Shown here: positions 55,237 to 64,000 of the stretch, piece after piece
How the letters are laid out: every line of letters starts with the position of its first letter
Numbering within the stretch: the stretch's first letter is position 1
Source of the DNA: AWTP1-13 sp963827545
Lineage (GTDB): Bacteria; Pseudomonadota; Alphaproteobacteria; Rhizobiales; Hyphomicrobiaceae
DNA length: 64,000 nt
Assembly (NCBI GenBank): GCA_963827545.1
Contig: CAWHBI010000042.1
Span: 3,112 to 67,111, forward strand
Direction of reading: 5' to 3'
Notes under the pieces: model-generated
The model's database searches: none
What the model was told of the DNA's origin: nothing
Seen by the model: only the letters and a program-made list of their open reading frames with translations
Made by a program: the position numbers and the translations under genes

Positions 55237-55252
55237 GGGTAAGCGCTCGGGC

Positions 55253-56119
55253 TCAGCTGCCAGCGAGACGTGCCAGCCGCTCCTCGGCCTCTGGAGCTCC
55301 GAGTTCGCGCGCGCGCTCATACCATTTGCGCGCTTCGTTGCGATCAGGGTTCACACCCTGCACCTGCAGGCGGCCGAGTTCGGCGGGATCGTAGGTTGCC
55401 GCCAGCCTGATCGCGCCACGTGCAGAGCCAGCTTCCGCCGCGCGCTGGAAGAACTGCCGCGCTGCTCCGATGTTGCCCTGATCGAGATGACGCTCGCCTT
55501 GGCTCACGAGCCGGTCTGCGCGTGCCCGCTCCTCGGCGGACAGCTCAGACTGGCGCGGCACGGGCCTGGCGATGGGCGGCGGGGGAGGGACGAGACTGGA
55601 GGACCGCTTCTGCTGCGGTTCAACCGGCGCCGCCGCCACACTGGCGGCCGGGGCCACAACCAATGCTGTCCGGCCCTCGGCCAGCATCGTGCCGTCCACG
55701 GCGACAAGCTGAATGATGATATCGCTGCGGCCCGAGACTCCAGCCGGTACGTTGGCCTTGAGGGAGGGCAGCACGAACAGCGGAATGGCCCACGAGCCCG
55801 GTGCAATCGCATGCCCCTCCGTGAGGGATACACTGGCTGGCAGTCCCCGCAGCCGAATGAAGCTGTTGGCCGGCAGCGCGCCGGGGGGGCCGACCTGGAT
55901 TTGCAGCGCGGCTTGCGACGCGGGCTCGGCAACAATGGTGGCCGCCACCGCGATGCGAGGGGCTTCCCCTCGCTGGGCCGCTGCCTGCTCCAAAGCGCTT
56001 GCTGCGAGGGTGACGCCGAGCGCCAACGCCACGGCCCTCGGCCACGCCCGCTGTCGGGCGGGCGACCGGACGATAGCGCCTGGGTCGGCTTCAGTGGCAC
56101 CGTCCCCGTGGTTCGGCAT
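55253..56119 (-). CDS. Secreted SEL1-like repeat protein (copy A)
   Basis: A 288-residue protein. It has an N-terminal signal helix (AWPRAVALALGVTLAASALE), a beta-rich domain (LPANSFIRLRGLPASVSLTE, GHAIAPGSWAIPLFVLPSLK) and a Pro-rich linker. Two SEL1/TPR-like repeats follow (GNIGAARQFFQRAAEAGSAR, DRNEARKWYERARELGAPEA). SEL1 repeats bind proteins. It follows a TAXI-family receptor gene on the same strand. A diverged second pair lies upstream, with copy B sharing the RGLP..SEGH.IAPG.WAIPL core. Confidence 0.8.
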   Translation of the reverse strand: MPNHGDGATEADPGAIVRSPARQRAWPRAVALALGVTLAASALEQAAAQRGEAPRIAVAATIVAEPASQAALQIQVGPPGALPANSFIRLRGLPASVSLTEGHAIAPGSWAIPLFVLPSLKANVPAGVSGRSDIIIQLVAVDGTMLAEGRTALVVAPAASVAAAPVEPQQKRSSSLVPPPPPIARPVPRQSELSAEERARADRLVSQGERHLDQGNIGAARQFFQRAAEAGSARGAIRLAATYDPAELGRLQVQGVNPDRNEARKWYERARELGAPEAEERLARLAGS

Positions 56120-56151
56120 GGGCTTCGCCCTCCAGCGCGGCGCGGCCAGCG

Positions 56152-57339
56152 CTACTGCTTACCCTGCTTCCTGCTCCATTCCAGGAATTGCTGGAACAGC
56201 CGCTCCTGCTGCGCTGCATCGGTGGGTGCTGCACGCGCCGCCTGCTGACGCGCAAGCTGCGGATCAATCGAGGGCGGTTGCGACTTGGCGCTCGTAGTTT
56301 GCTTGAGGCGCTCGTCTGCCACGCCGTACCGCTGCCATCCGGGCACGTTGGCAGCGAGGTTCACGCTCTTCCACTTCGGGTGATACGGCGGCTTGTGCAG
56401 GTTCTCGAAGCGGTCGAAGTAGGTCTCGATGAAGCGCTGCACGCGGCGATAGCGGTCGCTCTCGCGGGGCCAGTTGTAGACCGCGAGCACCGTCTGCACG
56501 CCGAGCGTCTCGACCTTCTCGCCGGGCTTGATGAAGCCGGGATAGTCTTCCGACGTGAGGGTGGCCGGAATGTAGTACTCGTCGAACCTGTCGAACGGAA
56601 TGGGCAGGAACTTGAAGCCTTGGTCGTTCTTGAACTTGGTCAGAAGGTCCTGCGGCTTGGCCCCATTGTTGACGAGCCCGACGATTTCTCCCGTCTTCAT
56701 CTTCTCCAGCGCGATGGCGTTATTGATGTAGACCGGCTCGACGTTGACGCCGAGGCGCTTGAAGATGATCGGCGCGGTGGTCGAAGAGCCGGCGCCGGCG
56801 GTGTGGAAGCTCACCTTCTTGCCTTCGAGGTCCTTGAACGAGTTGATCTCGGGCCGCACGACCACATGCACCTCAGAGATCACCATTTCCGAAACGAAAT
56901 TGATCCGCTTCTCGATGTTCGGGATCTTCTCGATCGTCTTGAAGTGCTCGAGCACGTCGGCGTTGGTGATGGCGATGTCGATGCCCTTGAGGTAAAGCAG
57001 GTCCTTCACGTTGTCGGTTGCGCCTTGCGTCACGACGGGGAGAACGCGCAGGTTCTCGGGGTCGTTGACGTTGCGGGCGATCTCGGCAGCGAAGCGCAGG
57101 AACGTGCCCTCGGGCAGTCCGCCAGCGAGACCCACAGTCCAATTGTTGATCTTGGCAACGGTGCCGCCTTCGCCGCTGTCCACCGCCGAGGGCGCCCGTG
57201 GTGCCTTGCGAACCCCCGGTGCGACTTGGGCGATCCGCTCCTGGGGCCAAGGTGATTGCGCGAACGCGCCTGTATGGAGGACACAAGCCGCAGCCAACAA
57301 CGTAAATACTTGCCCCAGTCTGGCGTGCATCGCGTGCAT
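56152..57339 (-). CDS. TAXI-family periplasmic solute-binding protein (copy A)
   Basis: A 395-residue exported protein (signal LGQVFTLLAAACVLHTGAFA) of the TRAP-associated extracytoplasmic immunogenic family. Core motifs are NWTVGLAGGLPEGTFLRFAA, KDLLYLKGIDIAITNADVLE, FKDLEGKKVSFHTAGAGSST and NWPRESDRYRRVQRFIETYF. The C-terminus carries an extra Gln-rich helix ending QERLFQQFLEWSRKQGK. TAXI proteins normally deliver substrates to TRAP permeases, but no DctM/DctQ or fused permease gene is nearby. It forms a pair with the SEL1-like gene 32 bp downstream. Confidence 0.88.
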   Translation of the reverse strand: MHAMHARLGQVFTLLAAACVLHTGAFAQSPWPQERIAQVAPGVRKAPRAPSAVDSGEGGTVAKINNWTVGLAGGLPEGTFLRFAAEIARNVNDPENLRVLPVVTQGATDNVKDLLYLKGIDIAITNADVLEHFKTIEKIPNIEKRINFVSEMVISEVHVVVRPEINSFKDLEGKKVSFHTAGAGSSTTAPIIFKRLGVNVEPVYINNAIALEKMKTGEIVGLVNNGAKPQDLLTKFKNDQGFKFLPIPFDRFDEYYIPATLTSEDYPGFIKPGEKVETLGVQTVLAVYNWPRESDRYRRVQRFIETYFDRFENLHKPPYHPKWKSVNLAANVPGWQRYGVADERLKQTTSAKSQPPSIDPQLARQQAARAAPTDAAQQERLFQQFLEWSRKQGKQ

Positions 57340-57690
57340 CGACGGCTCCCTCGCGCTGGTGATACGACTATTTCATTCGAGCAGGTCTATTCGAGCAGGC
57401 GATGGCCCCCGGGGCGCCGTGCCAAACCGCTCCACAAGGCGGTGGATCGTGAACAGGGATTAACCGCAACGCAAGAGCGCGGTCAAACAATAGCGACAAC
57501 TCCCCCTTCACTCGATCGCAGGCAACGGCGGCCACCAAGAACCGCGTGTAACGCACCGCGCCGCACATTGACGCATCAACACGCTGTCATGGTCTTCTGG
57601 GGCTGGCGGCGGTTTTGGGGCCGGATTAGGGAATTCTTCGGGCAACGATCGCTTTGTGGGCAAGGCGGCTGGTGGGGACGGGCCGCTTCG
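57340..57690. other. Gap between the two TAXI/SEL1 cassettes
   Basis: About 350 bp between cassette B (upstream) and the start of TAXI copy A. It may carry a second promoter, which would allow separate expression of cassette A. Open frames here are shadows. No repeat or RNA was recognised. Confidence 0.35.
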
Positions 57691-58539
57691 CTAGTTTGCA
57701 CCCAGGCGCCGCAGCCTCTGCTCTGCTTCCGCCGACCCCAGCTGTCGCGCGCGCTCATACCAGCGTCGGGCGGCTTCGCGATCGGGTTTCGGGCCAAGCA
57801 CGCCGAGGCGGTCGAGCTCGGCGGCGTCGTAGGTGGTCGCCATCGCCATCGCGCCGAGCGCAAGGCCGGCTTCCGCCGCTCGCTCATAGAGCAACCGCGC
57901 TTGTGCAATCCCGCCTTCGGCCAGCTGCTCATCACCCCTTTTTACAAGGCGCATGGCGCGCTCACGCGCGTCTGGGCTCAGCGACGCTCCAGCCGGCGGG
58001 ACGGGCCGCGCCTCCGGTACAGGCTGGAGCGGCGGGCCAGCTCTGAGGATCGCGGGGGTCTTGCCTTGCGTCTGCACGTCTGAGGTGGGAGGCGCGGCGG
58101 CGACAACGAGGGTGGACCTTGCTTCCACCAGCACGGACCCGTCTATCGAGACAAGCGTGATGGAAATCTCCGATCGCCCAGGAGCGGCGCCCGGCAGGGT
58201 GATCTTGAGGGTGGGGAGTGCAGCCAGGGGGATGGCCCAGGCACCAGGCGCAATCGAGTGCCCTTCGGACAGTGCCGCCATGGGCGGCAAGCCGCGCACT
58301 CTCACGAAGCTGCCGCGGGGCACCGCGTCCGGTGGACCAACGCGGATTGGAAACGGTACTTGGGTCGCCGGCTCGACCGGCAGTGTCGTGGCAACGCTTA
58401 TGTTGGGTCGCGCGGTCTGAGCCGGGGCCAAGCTTGCGTACCCCGCCAGCATCAGCACGCCCGCGAGCGCGCGTACAGCCACGCCCGGCGGGCTCCGACT
58501 ATGCCGCTCACTGTGCTGGGCTGACCTCGCCCCGATCAC
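57691..58539 (-). CDS. Secreted SEL1-like repeat protein (copy B)
   Basis: A 282-residue protein with a signal segment (LAGVLMLAGYASLAPAQTA), the same beta-rich domain as copy A (FVRVRGLPPMAALSEGHSIA, PGAWAIPLAALPTLKITLPG), a Pro-rich linker and SEL1/TPR repeats (GGIAQARLLYERAAEAGLAL, DREAARRWYERARQLGSAEA). It follows TAXI copy B by 60 bp. The two copies are clearly related but diverged, so the duplication is old. Confidence 0.8.
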   Translation of the reverse strand: MIGARSAQHSERHSRSPPGVAVRALAGVLMLAGYASLAPAQTARPNISVATTLPVEPATQVPFPIRVGPPDAVPRGSFVRVRGLPPMAALSEGHSIAPGAWAIPLAALPTLKITLPGAAPGRSEISITLVSIDGSVLVEARSTLVVAAAPPTSDVQTQGKTPAILRAGPPLQPVPEARPVPPAGASLSPDARERAMRLVKRGDEQLAEGGIAQARLLYERAAEAGLALGAMAMATTYDAAELDRLGVLGPKPDREAARRWYERARQLGSAEAEQRLRRLGAN

Positions 58540-58599
58540 GGCCTACTTCCATCCTCCCCGCGCCGTCGCCTGGAACGACGCCCGGCCGACTGCCCGCTA

Positions 58600-59790
58600 C
58601 TAGCGCCTGCCTTGCGTCTTCGCCCACTCCATGAATTCCTGAAACAGCCGCTCCTGCGCTGCGGGATCGTTGGGGGCGGCCTTGGCCGCCTGCGCGCGAA
58701 CAAGCCGGGGATCAAGCCCTACGTTCACGGCCGTTGTCGCTTGCTTTTCATTCTTTGCCAGCCACTCTTCCGCCGCGGGAAACCGCTTCCACCCCTTCAA
58801 GCTGGAATTGAGGTTCGCTTCCTTCCACTTGGCGTGCCGCGCCGGCTTTTGGAACTCGGGGAACTTGGTGAAGAACGCATCGATGAACGCGGCGACACGC
58901 CGATAGCGATCCGTGTCCCGCGGCCAGTTGTAGGCGGCAAGCACCGATGCGACGGCAACCGTCTCCAAGCTGCTGCCCTTGGGGATGAGCGCGGGATAGT
59001 CCTCATGCGTGAGTTTGGCTGGGAAATAGTCCTGTTCGAGCACCTCGGTGTAAGGCACCGGCAGCAGCTGCATGCCGGGTTCGAGCTTGAACTTGGAGAA
59101 GGCGCCGGTCGGCTTGCCCGCTATCAACACGGTCGCTGCGATCTCGCCGGATTTCACCATCTGGTAGCCGTCGGCCTGGCCGACGTTGATTTCCGTCGCC
59201 TTGATGCGCAGCAGTTCGAAAATGAGGCGCGTGGAGAACTGCGTGCCGCTGCCGACGTCGCTGAAATTCACCTTCTTGCCGTTCAAATCCTGCAGACGAT
59301 CGATGCCGGGGCCGACAAGGACGTGCATCTCCTCATTGTAAAGCCTGGTGATGAAGGCGACGCGCTGTTCGATGTTGGGGCCGAACTCCCCGGTCTTCTT
59401 CAGATAGCTCATGATGTTGGATTGCGTGATGCCCAGGTCGACGCCCTTCAGGTGCAGCACATCCATCATGTTCTGGTAGCCGCCCTTGCCGATGACCGGC
59501 AGCACCCGCAGCTCATTGCCGTCGTCGAGCACGGCCGACATGTCGTAAGCGAGGAAGAGATAGGTGCCGTTGGGATTGCCTGAGATCACCGTGACGGTGT
59601 TCTGGTTGAGCTTGTCTCGTAGGGCCGCGTAGCGTGCAGCTGCCGTCGTTGCCGGTGCCGGCTGCACGGCGGCCGTCGGCGGAGCGATGGCGGCGGGTCG
59701 TTTGATACCGGGCTGCTGGGCGGGGCCAGGCGCTGGAAACACCAGCAATGCCGCACTCAGGACGGCGGCGCATAATGCGGTCAGTCGCAC
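58600..59790 (-). CDS. TAXI-family periplasmic solute-binding protein (copy B)
   Basis: A 396-residue exported protein (signal LCAAVLSAALLVFPAPGPAQ) related to copy A. It has NTVTVISGNPNGTYLFLAYD, MMDVLHLKGVDLGITQSNIM, RLQDLNGKKVNFSDVGSGTQ and NWPRDTDRYRRVAAFIDAFF, with the same C-terminal extension ending QERLFQEFMEWAKTQGR. The SEL1-like gene follows on the same strand. No TRAP membrane component is present in the window, so it may be a sensor/adaptor or may feed a permease encoded elsewhere (inference). Confidence 0.87.
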   Translation of the reverse strand: MRLTALCAAVLSAALLVFPAPGPAQQPGIKRPAAIAPPTAAVQPAPATTAAARYAALRDKLNQNTVTVISGNPNGTYLFLAYDMSAVLDDGNELRVLPVIGKGGYQNMMDVLHLKGVDLGITQSNIMSYLKKTGEFGPNIEQRVAFITRLYNEEMHVLVGPGIDRLQDLNGKKVNFSDVGSGTQFSTRLIFELLRIKATEINVGQADGYQMVKSGEIAATVLIAGKPTGAFSKFKLEPGMQLLPVPYTEVLEQDYFPAKLTHEDYPALIPKGSSLETVAVASVLAAYNWPRDTDRYRRVAAFIDAFFTKFPEFQKPARHAKWKEANLNSSLKGWKRFPAAEEWLAKNEKQATTAVNVGLDPRLVRAQAAKAAPNDPAAQERLFQEFMEWAKTQGRR

Positions 59791-60145
59791 GTTTCCCTCC
59801 CCTCGAAACCGTACCTATGACAACTCGGTGTTCGTCGGGTGCGCGGAGCCTTTGGAAGCCCTCTCATTGCCCACGCAAGCAGCAAGCTATCACAGGAATT
59901 AATGCCTGCAATGCTGAAATCCGATATTTCATCCCAGCGCACTGGTGCGGCGCGAATGAGGCAAGTCTGCGCACAGATTGAACGAGCTGTGCCTGTCTGA
60001 GCTCCTCATAATCAGCGCGCAGCGCGCCTTGACACCCGCTGGCACCATGGGCACAAGCAGCGGCCCAGACTGCCCGACGGCCCTGGCCGCGAGGCGGACG
60101 GTTCACCTTACCTGCGTGGTTGGCAGCGAGTGAGAGGAACGCCCC
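59791..60145. other. Divergent region between TAXI copy B and thrS
   Basis: About 355 bp containing the promoters of both genes. It includes a relatively AT-rich stretch near 59870-60015. No RNA leader or repeat was recognised. Confidence 0.35.
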
Positions 60146-62094
60146 ATGAGCGAGATCACCGTGACATTTCCGGACGGCGCCAAGCGGTCCGTGCGCAAAG
60201 GCATCAGCGGCAAGGAGCTGGCCGAGAACATTGCCAAGTCCCTGGCCAAGCGAGCCGTGGCCATGGTTCTCGACGGCAAGCTGGCCGATCTCGCCGACAC
60301 CATCAGCGCCGACGCAACGGTCAAGATCGTGTCACGCAATGACCCGGAGGCGCTCGAGCTTATCCGCCATGACGCCGCGCACGTGATGGCAGAGGCGGTG
60401 CAGGCACTGTGGCCGGGCACCCAGGTGACCATCGGCCCCGTGATCGAGAATGGCTTCTTCTACGACTTCGCCAAGGCGGAGCCGTTCCATCCCGACGACT
60501 TGGGCAAGATCGAAGCCAGGATGCACGAGATCATCAAGCGGGATGCGCCCTTCACGAAGGAGTTCTGGAGCCGGCAGCAGGCGAAGGAGTTCTTCAAGAA
60601 GAAGGGCGAGCTTTTCAAGATCGAGTTGGTGGAAGCGATCCCCGAGGGCGAGGATCTCAAGATCTACAAGCAGGGCGAATGGCTCGACCTGTGCCGCGGC
60701 CCGCACATGACCTCGACCGGGCAGATCGGCAAGGCCTTCAAGCTCACCAAGTTTGCGGGCTCCTACTGGCGCGGCGACCACAACAACGCGCAGCTGCAGC
60801 GCGTCTACGGCACCGCCTGGGCCACGGAAGACGAGCTGGCCGCGCACCTCAAGCAGCTCGAGGAGGCGGAGAAGCGCGACCACGCAAGCTGGGTCGGGAG
60901 ATGGACCTCTTCCACTTCCAGGAGGAGGGGCCTGGCGTCGTGTTCTGGCACCCGAAAGGCTGGGAGCTGTTCCAGAGCCTGATCAACTACATACGCCGGC
61001 GGCAGAATGCGGTCGGCTACCGCGAGGTGAACGGGCCGCAGGTTCTCGACAGGTCGATGTGGGAGACATCTGGCCATTGGGAGTGGTTCCGCGAGAACAT
61101 GTTCACCACCGTCACCGAGGACGAGCGCGAGTTCGTCATCAAGCCGATGAACTGTCCGGGCCACATCCAGATCTTCAAGCACGGGCTCAGGTCGTATCGC
61201 GAGCTGCCCTACCGCATCGCTGAGTTCGGCAGCGTGCACCGCTACGAGCCGTCGGGCGCGCTGCACGGCCTCATGCGCGTGCGCGGCTTCACCCAGGACG
61301 ACGCGCACGTGTTCTGCACCGAGGCGCAGCTGGCCGACGAATGCCTGAAGATGAACGACCTCATCATGTCGATCTACCGCGACTTCGGCTTCGAAGAGGT
61401 GGTCATCAAGCTCTCGACCCGGCCTGAGAAGCGCGTGGGATCGGATGCGGCCTGGGATCAGGCCGAGGCGGCGATGTCGGCGGTGCTGAACGAGATCGCT
61501 GCGCAGTCGGGCGGCAAGATCAAGACCGGCATCAACCCCGGCGAAGGCGCTTTCTATGGTCCCAAGTTCGAATACGTACTGCGCGACGCGATCGGCCGCG
61601 ACTGGCAGTGCGGTACTATCCAGGTCGACTTTAACCTGCTCGAGCGCTTCGGCGCCTTCTTCATCGATGCCGACGGCGAGAAGAAGACACCGGTCATGAT
61701 CCACCGCGCCATGTTCGGGTCGATGGAGCGCTTCACCGGCATCCTCTTGGAAAGCACCGCCGGGCACCTGCCGTTGTGGCTGGCCCCGGTGCAGGCCATG
61801 GTGTGCACCATCGTGTCCGATGCGGACGCCTACGCGCAGGAGGCGCTCGCGGCTTTGAAACGAGCGGGACTGCGCGCCTCGGTCGATCTGCGCAACGAGA
61901 AGATCAACTACAAGGTGCGCGAGCATTCGCTGACCAAGACGCCGGTCATGCTGGTGGTGGGCAAGCGCGAAGCCGAGGAGCGAACCGTGTCCCTGCGCCG
62001 GCTCGGTAGCCAGGAGCAGCAGGTCATGCCGCTGAGCGATGCCGTGGCCATGCTGGCGCAAGAGGCCGTGCCGCCGGACCTGAAGCGGGACTAG
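60146..62094 (+). pseudogene. thrS: Threonyl-tRNA synthetase, one frameshift
   Basis: The TGS domain (MSEITVTFPDGAKRSVRKGI) and editing domain (LIRHDAAHVMAEAVQALWPG, LDLCRGPHMTSTGQIGKAFK) read cleanly to about 60882. The frame then shifts, and LGREMDLFHFQEEGPGVVFW continues through the class II core (MNCPGHIQIFKHGLRSYREL, ALHGLMRVRGFTQDDAHVFC, IHRAMFGSMERFTGILLEST) and the anticodon domain. Adding one C near 60883 restores DHRKLGREMDLF. The rest is undamaged and the gene is normally essential, so a one-base assembly or sequencing deletion is the likely cause. AGGA lies upstream of the ATG. Confidence 0.93.
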
Positions 62095-62578
62095 GCAAGC
62101 TCATTCCGCTGCCTCTTGAAGTCGTCGCGCGGCAACCAGATCTCGACGGCCCAAACCTCACGCGCCGGACGGTGTGATCCAGCTCGTGTGCACGGCAAGA
62201 CGGGGCTTTTCCTCAAGAACGGCACCGTCGCTGCACCTAAGCGCGCCGGTCGCCGCGGTCGGTCCAGCGGCCGCGGCTCGCCGCTTCCCAGATGGGCACC
62301 CCGAGGCAGCCCCTGAGTGCCCATCGAGCCGCGTCGCGTGTCGAAGCCACGACATCGGCTGCTACGACAACGAGGACTGCCAAGCATCATTCATTGGCGT
62401 TGGCTCACATATGCGTGGTTGTGTTGGCGCAACGTGTGCTGTGGCCCTCCGGGCGCCAGTCCGCTTCGCACATCGGTCGTGAGACCTGAGCTCTCAAAAA
62501 AGAGGCCCAGCTTTCGATCCGGGCACTCTTCCCGCAACCCGCACCTCTAACACCAATCATACTGAGAAGCCTATCTTT
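62095..62578. other. Gene-poor stretch after thrS
   Basis: About 480 bp without a convincing gene. A minus-strand frame ending at 62091 closes with VEIWLPRDDFKRQRNELA, which looks protein-like, but the sequence before it is compositionally biased. It may be the end of a decayed gene. Nothing else was recognised. Confidence 0.3.
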
Positions 62579-62710
62579 CCACCCGTCATCCCGGCCCAGC
62601 GATCGCGCTAGAAGCGCGAATTGCGCAGAGCCGGGATCTGCGGCAAGCGGTATCCGTGCGGCAGATCCCGGATAGTCTCGGCTGCGCCTCGGCTTCCGGA
62701 TGACGGGTGG
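62579..62710. repeat. Palindromic intergenic repeat (CCACCCGTCATCC ends)
   Basis: The outer arms CCACCCGTCATCC (62579-62591) and GGATGACGGGTGG (62698-62710) are perfect inverted copies. Inner arms CCGGGATCTGC and GCAGATCCCGG flank a loop of about 19 bp. The form CCCGTCATCCCGGC...GGATGACGGG resembles palindromic elements dispersed in many alphaproteobacterial genomes. It is unrelated in sequence to the CTAGAGCA family above. Confidence 0.75.
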
Positions 62711-62918
62711 AATCAGCATCACGCACCCGTGTTCAACCTCGCTGGAAGGCGCTGGCTCGACGTTCCGTTGAATGGGATTGCCACAGAGGAGCGCCACGAA
62801 AGTGCCAAGATTCCGGGGCGTCCATTCTGCCAGGCAACGCTAGGGGTGCTGCGATGCGCAGTCCAGACCGCATCGACATCGGCGCGGTGCGAATTCGCCC
62901 ATAAATGGCAGGTGAAGC

Positions 62919-63125
62919 GTGAAGCAGGTGAAGATCGCCCCTGCCTTGATCGGCCCGATCCTCATTGCATGCGTGTTGAGCGCGTTTGTGGCCGCTACCC
63001 TCATTGCAGCGGGGCTCCTGACCTATCTCCTGGGCCACATGTCGCTTGGCACTATCCTGGCGGCGTGGGCGATCACATCCCTTCTGGTCATCGTCCTGGC
63101 GCGACTGCTTTCGCGCTTGCTCTGA
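62919..63125 (+). CDS. Small two-helix membrane protein
   Basis: A 68-residue frame, MKQVKIAPALIGPILIACVL, with two strongly hydrophobic helices (SAFVAATLIAAGLLTYLLGH and GTILAAWAITSLLVIVLARL). AGGTG precedes the ATG in the context GTGAAGCAGG. Composition and topology fit a real small membrane protein. No family recognised. Confidence 0.5.
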   Translation: MKQVKIAPALIGPILIACVLSAFVAATLIAAGLLTYLLGHMSLGTILAAWAITSLLVIVLARLLSRLL

Positions 63126-63933
63126 AAAGTGGCACCCGACTCGCTTGATTGTTGCGCTGAAGTTTCAGACGCGAGCCGAAGTTCACAACACGGCGTTTTA
63201 TCCCCAAACGACATAGTGATGGATGACCTGCACAGGATAGCCGTTGTCTTCCCGTGGCCGGATTTAGCGTCCGGCCGATGGGCACCTGACGACGATCCCC
63301 CACACCCGTTGTTGGGTGCCCGTTTTCTTGCGGCGATAAGATTGACGCAACTTGATGCAGGCAGGGGGGCTTGCGGGGAAGAAGGGGTCTGTCTGGCCTG
63401 AAACGCTGGCCTCTTCTTGCGGCCGGCCTTGCTTGGCCCGGCCGGTCACGGCGGCGAGGGCAGAAGCGAGGTACTGACTGCTCTGGCCCGCGCCCCGCCG
63501 TTTCCTTCTGTCGTCACAGACGAACCAGCAAGACCGGCTGGCTTCAGGTCGGCCGCCGCCTCGGCGAGCGGACACGCGCCTTCTGCTATGCCCGCGCACG
63601 TGCACTGATGATCGTCGATGGTGACGCTGGGCAAACGGACGCGAAGCGCCACCGGCTGCTCTCCCTTGACACGCTGATGGCAACGGGCCTCTCCACCGTG
63701 AACCGAGCCATCGAACGAAACTCCTTCCGCCCCATGGATGCGGCGTGGGCGCAGGCGCGCTTGTGCCAGTTTGCGAACCTCCCCTGCCCCGCTCGTGGAG
63801 AGAGCTTCGGTAACGCTTGCGGCTCACGTTGGTGGAGCTGGCGGTTACCGGCAAGGGGAGCCCGGCTGCTTGCCTAGCTGTCGAAATCTCACTATATCGG
63901 GCCGGCGCCGAGACTTGCGTGCGAGTGCGGCAG
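63126..63933. other. Unassigned region upstream of tRNA-Glu
   Basis: About 800 bp in which open frames exist on both strands (for example 63371-63877 plus and 63264-63854 minus), but none shows a recognisable domain, a good ribosome site or typical codon pattern. It could contain decayed genes. No integrase gene or att repeat of the adjacent tRNA was seen. Confidence 0.35.
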
Positions 63934-64000
63934 GCTCCCTTCGTCTATCGGTTAGGACGTCAGATTTTCAATCTGAAAAGACGAGTTCGACTCTCGTAGG
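63934..64000 (+). tRNA. tRNA-Glu (UUC), 3' end beyond the window
   Basis: The 5' acceptor strand is GCTCCCT, and the D arm region reads TCGTCTATCGGTTAGGACG. The anticodon stem TCAGA/TCTGA encloses TTTTCAA, giving anticodon TTC. The T arm is ACGAG-TTCGACT-CTCGT. The sequence ends in AGG, the beginning of the 3' acceptor strand AGGGAGC. All arms match tRNA-Glu. Confidence 0.96.

Noticed and set aside
63264..63854. 196-codon minus-strand frame upstream of tRNA-Glu as an integrase
   Set aside because: No tyrosine-recombinase R-H-R-Y residues or other motif could be seen.

Overview
The window is one stretch of GC-rich chromosome from an alphaproteobacterium, most likely of the order Hyphomicrobiales (Rhizobiales). 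The clues are a CckA hybrid kinase next to recA, a GAAC-N7-type SOS box, a DUF1476 protein (F1-ATPase zeta inhibitor), DUF3126, a CGFS glutaredoxin beside BolA, mammalian-type NADP isocitrate dehydrogenase, and the order purC-purS-purQ-purL-bolA-grxD. Most genes are housekeeping and densely packed, often with ATGA overlaps. The first gene (a PLP dehydratase) and the last (tRNA-Glu) are cut by the window edges.

Layout. 1-8 kb: PLP-dependent dehydratase, MFS importer, dipeptide epimerase, a large coiled-coil membrane protein, an Hpt protein, ferredoxin and a TrxR-like ferredoxin-NADP reductase. 8-16 kb (minus strand): MoxR ATPase, AlkP-superfamily hydrolase, a membrane protein, YcjX, YcjF (frameshifted), a short LuxR-type HTH protein and a CoxE-like VWA protein, run as one likely transcription unit. 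16-25 kb: DksA, a large MscS channel, a FliO-like protein, CckA, an unusual multi-hairpin intergenic element, then recA with an overlapping SOS box and promoter. 25-31 kb: HicAB toxin-antitoxin, a badly frameshifted alaS, small enzymes and two small paralogous membrane proteins. 31-48 kb: icd, an epoxide-hydrolase-like protein, a DUF433-like/TrmJ fusion, rpsD, a PqiA-like protein, grxD, bolA, the pur cluster, DUF1476, cysE, DUF3126 and gamma carbonic anhydrase. 48-55 kb: a transglutaminase-like protease, a double PilZ protein, a PAS protein, rhomboid, CBS, patatin, hisI, folE, an IscU-like scaffold and yidD. 55-60 kb: a duplicated pair of TAXI-type binding protein plus SEL1-like secreted protein, lying between yidD and thrS. 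60-64 kb: thrS (frameshifted), a gene-poor stretch and tRNA-Glu.

Repeats. Five copies of a roughly 150-bp two-hairpin element ending in CTAGAGCA/TGCTCTAG lie between genes. A second palindrome family with the core GGTCAGACCC is inserted in frame inside alaS and again at the 3' end of a VOC-family gene. A third palindromic unit follows thrS.

Three genes (ycjF-like, alaS, thrS) are interrupted by frameshifts. Two of them encode normally essential tRNA synthetases, so indel errors in the assembly are the likeliest cause. The most unusual items are the minus-strand multi-hairpin RNA candidate between cckA and recA, and the duplicated receptor/SEL1 cassette that lacks any TRAP permease gene in the window.
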